Assembly (NCBI GenBank): GCA_030682655.1
Contig: JAUXNU010000158.1
Span: 1-64,000 of the forward strand
Reading direction: 5' to 3'
Length of the DNA stretch: 64,000 bases
Origin: Actinomycetota bacterium
GTDB lineage: Bacteria; Actinomycetota; Coriobacteriia; Anaerosomatales; JAUXNU01
Shown: piece by piece, positions 59,774 through 64,000 of the stretch
How positions within the stretch are numbered: position 1 is the first letter of the stretch
Layout of the letters: every line of letters starts with the position of its first letter
Translations under genes and position numbers: made by a program
The notes under the pieces: generated by a model
Seen by the model: only the letters and a program-made list of their open reading frames with translations
What the model was told of the DNA's origin: nothing
Databases searched by the model: none

Positions 59774-61399
59774 TCACCCGTAGGTTGCGAGAACCGCCTC
59801 GGCACAGCGCATGCCATCCACCGCAGCAGACATGATGCCGCCCGCATAGCCGGCGCCCTCCCCGCAGGGATACACGCCCCGCAGATTCGACTGCAACGCG
59901 TCATCGCGCAGCACGCGCACCGGAGAAGACGAGCGCGTCTCCACCCCCGTGAGAAGCGCGTCCGCCGTCGCGAACCCGCGCATCCGGCGATCCAACATCG
60001 GCGCCGCCTCGCGCAGCGATGACACGGCGAAGTCCGGCAGGCACAGCGCAAGATCGGCGTACTCGACTCCGAGTGGATACGTTGGCTGCACACCACCCGC
60101 GGCCGAGGAAGCGACACCCTGCAGGAAGTCGCCCATCAGTTGAGCAGGAGCACGGAAGCCCCTTCCGCCGAGCTCGAACGCGGCGTGCTCCCAGCGCCGC
60201 TGGAAACGCACGCCCGCCAACGGGTGGTCGTCCCCGAAGTCCCCGGGCGAGACGCTCACCAGAAGGGCCGCATTCGCGTTCGTGCCCTCGCGGGCGAATC
60301 GGCTCATTCCGTTCGTGACGACGCCCCCAGCCTCGCTCGTCGCCGCCACCACAAGGCCGCCGGGACACATGCAAAACGTGTAGACCCCGCGACCGGAGGG
60401 CAGGTGGCATGAGAGCTTGTACTCCGCCGCACCGAGCGCGGGATGACCCGCCGAGGAGCCATACTGCGCGCGGTCCACCATGAGCTGATCGTGCTCGATC
60501 CGGACCCCGATCGAGAACGGCTTCTGTACGAGACGCGCACCGCGGCTGTGCAGCATGTCGAAGGTGTCGCGTGCGCTGTGGCCTGTCGCCAGGATGAGCG
60601 CCTCGGCCGCGAACTCCTCGCGTCCGCGATCACTCTGTGTCACAACGCCATGGAGCCTGTCATCTGAGTCGCGGATGAGGTCGGAGAGCCGCGTCCCGAA
60701 ACGGACTTCACCGCCGAGCGACTCGATCTCCTCCCGCAGTCTCTTCACGACCCCGGTGAGGTGGTCAGTACCGATATGCGGTTTCGCCTGCCAGAGTATC
60801 TCCTCGGCCGCACCCGCACCGACGAGTCTCGTGAGCACGCTGCGGCATCGGGGGTCGTGTGTGTTGGTGGTGAGCTTGCCGTCGGAGAAGGTCCCCGCAC
60901 CGCCTTCGCCGAACTGTATGTTCGAGTCCGGGTCGAGCGCGCCTTCGCGGATGAAAGTGTCCACCGCACGCACGCGCTCCCCCACCGCGGCACCGCGCTC
61001 GAGCACGAGCGGCCGCGCACCCGACCGCGCCAGAACGAGCGCCGCGAAGAGTCCCGCCGGGCCGGTGCCCACGACTACAGGACGCACCTGGGGGGCGATT
61101 GCGAGACTCGCGATGGCAGGCAGCGGCTCGGTGGTGGCAATGAACACGTCGTCGTCTCCGACGCAACGCACCACGGCCTCCTCGCCTTCGTCGATCGCGT
61201 CATCGAGCGTCACACCGAGCGATACCACGAAGTGGACGTTGCTCTTGCGACGGGCGTCGACAGAGCGCTTGAGCAGGCGTAGCGAAGCTATGCGGCCCTC
61301 GTCGATGCGCAGGCGTCTGGCGGCCGCGCCCTTCAGCACCTCTTGGGACGATGGACCGCCCGCGGACAGCGGGAGCGCCAAGTTCCTGATCTCTATCAC
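59774..61399 (-). CDS. FAD-dependent oxidoreductase (NAD(P)/FAD dehydrogenase family)
   Basis: A 541-residue flavoprotein. An N-terminal ~95-residue domain (EVLKGAAARRLRIDEGRIAS, RRKSNVHFVVSLGV) precedes the FAD-binding GxGxxG (VVGTGPAGLFAALVLARSG), SNIQFGEGGAGTFSDGKL and a C-terminal PCGEGAGYAGGIMSAAVDG. This architecture is common in Firmicutes and actinobacteria as an uncharacterised 'FAD-dependent protein'; the substrate is unknown. GTG 61399 overlaps the upstream flavoprotein gene by 4 bp. Confidence 0.85.
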   Translation of the reverse strand: MIEIRNLALPLSAGGPSSQEVLKGAAARRLRIDEGRIASLRLLKRSVDARRKSNVHFVVSLGVTLDDAIDEGEEAVVRCVGDDDVFIATTEPLPAIASLAIAPQVRPVVVGTGPAGLFAALVLARSGARPLVLERGAAVGERVRAVDTFIREGALDPDSNIQFGEGGAGTFSDGKLTTNTHDPRCRSVLTRLVGAGAAEEILWQAKPHIGTDHLTGVVKRLREEIESLGGEVRFGTRLSDLIRDSDDRLHGVVTQSDRGREEFAAEALILATGHSARDTFDMLHSRGARLVQKPFSIGVRIEHDQLMVDRAQYGSSAGHPALGAAEYKLSCHLPSGRGVYTFCMCPGGLVVAATSEAGGVVTNGMSRFAREGTNANAALLVSVSPGDFGDDHPLAGVRFQRRWEHAAFELGGRGFRAPAQLMGDFLQGVASSAAGGVQPTYPLGVEYADLALCLPDFAVSSLREAAPMLDRRMRGFATADALLTGVETRSSSPVRVLRDDALQSNLRGVYPCGEGAGYAGGIMSAAVDGMRCAEAVLATYG

Positions 61400-62637
61400 T
61401 CGGAGGCCTTCGAGCTGACGTCGCGATCGGCGGCACGCGCCATGGCCGAACGAGCGGCGGCCTCGCCCGCTACGATGCCCGACGCCCAGGCCCAGTGCAG
61501 GTTCAAGCCACCGGAGCGACCATCGATGTCGAGCACCTCACCCGCCGCGAACAGCCCGTCCACGACACGCGAAGCCATCGCGTTCGGATCGAATCCCTCA
61601 ACCGACGCGCCACCGCGGGTCACCTGCGCCTGCCTGGCATCACCCATGCCGAGGACTCCCAGTCGGAAGTCTTTGAGGAGCGCGGCCAGTCGGGCCACGG
61701 GCAACTTCTCGACCGGCGTGTCCCGACCGATTCCCGCGGCGCGCATGATTGCCCGTGCGACCCGGTCGTGGAGCATACCGGCGAAATACGTTTCCACGGT
61801 TCGCCAAGGAAGGTCCGCGGAGCGTTGCTCGATCATCGTCCGGAGCTCCGGCAGGGAGACGTCCGGGAAGAAATCGATCGAGATGGCGCATCCGTCTCCA
61901 AGGTAGCGAGAGAGGTCGAAGACCATGATCCCGCTCACTCCGTAGTCGCGGAACAGCAGCTCACCGCGTTCGGTCGCGACCGCATTGCCGCCGGTGTTGT
62001 CGTCATCGACACCAACGAGCAGCGTCGCGGCGCACCTCACGCGCACACCGGAGAGTCCGCGGATAGGCTCGGCTTCCGTCTTGATGGGTCCGAGCACGGG
62101 AACCCTCTCGATCATTCCGTGTCCCAAACCCGCAAGGAGCGAGCCACCGCCGCCGGTCGTAACGACCACGGCTTCCGCGCGAACCGTCTCGCCGTCTTGA
62201 GAGAGCACCTCGAAGCCGCCGGAGCCGGGTTCCTCGGAGATGCGCTCGACCTCGAATCCGCATCGCGTCTCCACGCCGAGGTGCGCGCACTCCAGCCGCA
62301 ACGCGTCCAGCACAGAGCTGGCGGCGTTCGTCACGGGATAGACACGCCCTTCGTCATCGGCATGTGTGAGCAGGCCTATTTCGCCGAAGAAGGAGCAGAT
62401 GGCCTCGCAGGGATACGCGCCGAGAACCGGCTCGACGAAGTCGGGATGGTTGTAGGCGGACGGCGATGCCGAGAGGTTCGAGAGGTTGCAGCGCCCGTTG
62501 CCGCTCTCCAGGATCTTTCTCCCCACGCGAGCGCCCGCCTCGAGAAGCATCACGCCGGCGCCAAGGCGCGCCGCAACTATGGCCGCCGAGAGCCCGGCCG
62601 CTCCCCCACCGATGATGAGCACTCTCGACTCTGGCAT
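61396..62637 (-). CDS. HI0933/YhiN-family flavoprotein
   Basis: A 413-residue NAD(P)/FAD-binding protein of the HI0933 family. FAD site VLIIGGGAAGLSAAIVAARL, then RVGRKILESGNGRCNLSN (the family signature), VTRGGASVEGFDPNAM and LFAAGEVLDIDGRSGGLNLH at the end. Biochemical role is unknown; relatives are sometimes annotated as aminoacetone oxidase-like. It is encoded in an operon with a second flavoprotein and a methyltransferase. Confidence 0.9.
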   Translation of the reverse strand: MPESRVLIIGGGAAGLSAAIVAARLGAGVMLLEAGARVGRKILESGNGRCNLSNLSASPSAYNHPDFVEPVLGAYPCEAICSFFGEIGLLTHADDEGRVYPVTNAASSVLDALRLECAHLGVETRCGFEVERISEEPGSGGFEVLSQDGETVRAEAVVVTTGGGGSLLAGLGHGMIERVPVLGPIKTEAEPIRGLSGVRVRCAATLLVGVDDDNTGGNAVATERGELLFRDYGVSGIMVFDLSRYLGDGCAISIDFFPDVSLPELRTMIEQRSADLPWRTVETYFAGMLHDRVARAIMRAAGIGRDTPVEKLPVARLAALLKDFRLGVLGMGDARQAQVTRGGASVEGFDPNAMASRVVDGLFAAGEVLDIDGRSGGLNLHWAWASGIVAGEAAARSAMARAADRDVSSKASE

Positions 62638-62670
62638 CGCGTCCCTGTTCTCTCTCCCGCGTACTCGCCT

Positions 62671-63525
62671 CTACGAACGGGTCCAGCGTGCCCACACACC
62701 GGCGCTCACCGGACGCACATCACTCGCGCCGGTCAACTTCATCTCGCCGGATGCGATGTCGCCGCCGTCCAACACGTCTCTTAGCAGAGTATCAAGTCGC
62801 CCCGACGTCACGCCCTGGGTATGCGACGTGAGAAGAACGAATGCAGGTTCCTCGGTCAGTAGCGCTTTGCATTGTCCCAGCGTAGCGGCGAGATCCCGAT
62901 CGATTCTGTACTGCTCGCCCTTGGTGCCGCGTCCGAACGAGGGCGGGTCGAGCATGATCGCATCGTAGGCGCGACCACGACGGATCTCGCGATCCAGAAA
63001 CTTGCCGACGTCCTCAACGATCCATCGTATGGGGGCCGCCTCCAATTGGTTCAAAACGGCGTTCTCTCGTGCGCGCGTGACCATTGATTTGGATGAGTCC
63101 ACGTGGCACACCGAACAGCCCGCGCGCGCGGCGGCAAGCGTTGCGCCACCCGAGTACGCGAAGAGGTTGAGAACGTTCGCTCGTGGCCTGTCGGGCGACT
63201 TCAGGGTGTCGCCGATCCAATCCCACAGAAGGCGCGTCTCCGGGAACACGCCGAGGTGACCGGCAGGTGTGGGCTTGAGTCTCATTGCGATGTCGTTGAT
63301 CGTGACGACCCAGCTTGAGGGCAGCTCGGCGTTGCCATACGTCTGCCATCCGCCATCCCGATCGAAGGAGGCGACAGCCCTCGCCCACAGCTCAGGCCCC
63401 TGTCGCTCCCAGAGGGCCTGGCCACATGGACGCGACAGAACCACATCGCCAAAGCGTTCGAGCTTGCGCCCGGCGCCACTATCCAGCAACTTGTATTCGT
63501 TGTGCATCGTGTGTCGCGTGCCCAT
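62671..63525 (-). CDS. Class I SAM-dependent methyltransferase (RlmI-like C-terminal domain)
   Basis: A 284-residue Rossmann methyltransferase. Motif I is VLNLFAYSGGATLAAARAGC, then CHVDSSKSMVTRARENAVLN and the catalytic-type motif IV LDPPSFGRGTKGE. It resembles the catalytic half of RlmI/RlmK 23S rRNA m5C/m7G methyltransferases but lacks the N-terminal PUA domain, so the target may be different. First gene of the three-gene leftward operon. ATG 63525 is used; ATG 63507 is possible; neither has a clear ribosome-binding site. Confidence 0.83.
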   Translation of the reverse strand: MGTRHTMHNEYKLLDSGAGRKLERFGDVVLSRPCGQALWERQGPELWARAVASFDRDGGWQTYGNAELPSSWVVTINDIAMRLKPTPAGHLGVFPETRLLWDWIGDTLKSPDRPRANVLNLFAYSGGATLAAARAGCSVCHVDSSKSMVTRARENAVLNQLEAAPIRWIVEDVGKFLDREIRRGRAYDAIMLDPPSFGRGTKGEQYRIDRDLAATLGQCKALLTEEPAFVLLTSHTQGVTSGRLDTLLRDVLDGGDIASGEMKLTGASDVRPVSAGVWARWTRS

Positions 63526-63635
63526 CGTAGATGACAGTCCAGGGATGCTTGCACCAGGATAGCGCTCGCGATGTCCGCCTGACGCGCTTGCTCGATGTCA
63601 ACCGCCTCACCAGCAATCCCGCAGCAGAACGAAAC

Positions 63636-63655
63636 AGGGCACCCGAAGGTGCCCT
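63636..63655. repeat. UUCG-loop hairpin repeat, copy 3
   Basis: AGGGCACC, loop CGAA, GGTGCCCT: an 8-bp perfect stem. On the minus strand the loop is TTCG and the tail TGTTTCGTTC is T-rich. Its flank ACGAAAC matches the flank of copy 1. It lies upstream of the methyltransferase gene, facing it, next to a second terminator. Confidence 0.65.
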
Positions 63656-63667
63656 CAGACTGCTGAC

Positions 63668-63701
63668 AAACCCCCGCTGGTCTCACGACTCGCGGGGGTT
63701 T
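63668..63701. terminator. Strong intrinsic terminator
   Basis: A perfect 10-bp stem, AAACCCCCGC / GCGGGGGTTT, with a 14-base loop. On the plus strand it is followed by a T-rich stretch (TCGTCGTTTCT); on the minus strand by TTTGTCAG. It separates the methyltransferase operon from the transposase gene. Confidence 0.75.
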
Positions 63702-63805
63702 CGTCGTTTCTCCCGCCGGAGACGGTTTCCAACGAGAGTACTGGCAAATACTGGGAATGTGTGCTAGACTATCATCGACGGTCGGGACTGCCGGGAGGGG
63801 CTTCG

Positions 63806-64000
63806 ATGTTCTCTGAGAACACGAACCGCCAGACGAAGGCCGAGTTCGTCACCACCGAGGAGCTGATGCCTGCCAACCACCTGCTCCGAAAGCTCGACGC
63901 GGTCATCGACTTCTCCTTCATCAACGAGATCTGCCGCCCCTACTACTGTGCCGACAACGGCCGTCCGGCCATCGAGCCGGAGATTCTCTTCAAAATGCTC
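63806..64000 (+). mobile_element. IS1182-like transposase, 5' part (runs off window)
   Basis: The first 65 codons of a transposase gene. The product contains LMPANHLLRKLDAVIDFSFI and NGRPAIEPEILFKML, the N-terminal pattern of IS1182-family (DDE) transposases (typically 'H-LLRKID-VIDFSF ... NGRP-ID-E-L-K'). GGGAGGGG lies just before the ATG. The left end of the element must lie between the terminator at 63701 and the gene; no inverted repeat could be defined because the right end is outside the window. Confidence 0.85.

Noticed and set aside
63282-63686. 134-codon minus-strand frame at the start of the methyltransferase operon
   Set aside because: It overlaps the methyltransferase gene in another frame and runs across the terminators; no domain.
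1-64000. CRISPR arrays, tRNA or rRNA genes
   Set aside because: No regularly spaced direct repeats were seen, and no tRNA-like cloverleaf or conserved rRNA stretch was recognised in the gaps by eye; tRNAscan-SE would settle small RNA genes.

Overview
The window looks like one continuous chromosomal segment of a GC-rich, anaerobic, Gram-positive actinobacterium from a deep lineage. A Coriobacteriia/Anaerosomatales-type organism is my best guess. Oxygen-independent enzymes are prominent: class III ribonucleotide reductase NrdDG, indolepyruvate:ferredoxin oxidoreductase and radical-SAM MiaB. There is no outer-membrane machinery. Several gene orders are actinobacterial: cinA-thpR-recA-recX; lexA-LysM protein-nrdR; and pgsA, DUF881-Sbp-DUF881, gcv, FHA (GarA-like) and MerR in one neighbourhood, as around Mycobacterium Rv1822-Rv1828. 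The taxonomy is inference; no rRNA is present.

Left part (1-20 kb, mostly + strand). It carries DNA repair (recA with a SOS box, recX), RNase Y, an orphan GHKL ATPase, SpoVS, a PHP phosphoesterase, the tRNA-A37 modifiers MiaB and MiaA flanking a MEMO-AMMECR1 fusion, DapF and DapL for meso-diaminopimelate, and HflX. Next is a DNA-damage and dNTP island. lexA diverges from a LysM membrane protein across three SOS boxes. After it come nrdR (with NrdR boxes), nrdD, a glutaredoxin-like protein, nrdG, dut and a Nudix hydrolase. A 521-bp convergent gap (20143-20663) has no gene but holds a run of inverted repeats, two of them long.

Middle part (20.6-38.7 kb, almost all - strand). Three small envelope or unknown genes precede, in coordinate order, an operon read leftwards: iorA, iorB, an ACT protein, livK, a broken second livK, livHMGF and a phenylacetate-CoA ligase. 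It joins amino-acid uptake to aryl-acid/2-oxoacid metabolism. A divergent pair of wall proteins (NlpC/P60 and RlpA-type) appears to share a PcsB-like coiled-coil domain. Then comes a tight regulatory/purine-salvage operon: a single-motif RsiG-like protein, an unknown small gene, a zinc-ribbon FHA protein, MerR regulator, nuclease-like protein, hpt, a K+ channel and apt.

Right part (37.9-64 kb). A lipM-gcvPB-gcvPA-gcvH-gcvT glycine-cleavage operon follows a D,D-carboxypeptidase gene. A lone type IV pilin and a membrane protein with a degenerate GGDEF domain come next. Then there is a second PaaK/ACT pair, a VanW/G5 protein, DUF881-Sbp-DUF881, a nucleotidyltransferase-phosphomannomutase fusion, PgsA and CorA. 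A HepT/MntA-like toxin-antitoxin pair, an ABC-F ATPase, a PAS/anti-sigma-type kinase and a three-gene flavoprotein/methyltransferase operon follow. The window ends inside an IS1182-like transposase gene. A UUCG-loop hairpin occurs three times between 56.4 and 63.7 kb.

No tRNA, rRNA or CRISPR array was recognised. The most interesting leads are the structured gap at 20.2-20.5 kb, the RsiG-like protein in an operon with FHA and MerR regulators, the paired PcsB-domain wall proteins, the SOS-controlled LysM gene and the internally deleted livK copy.
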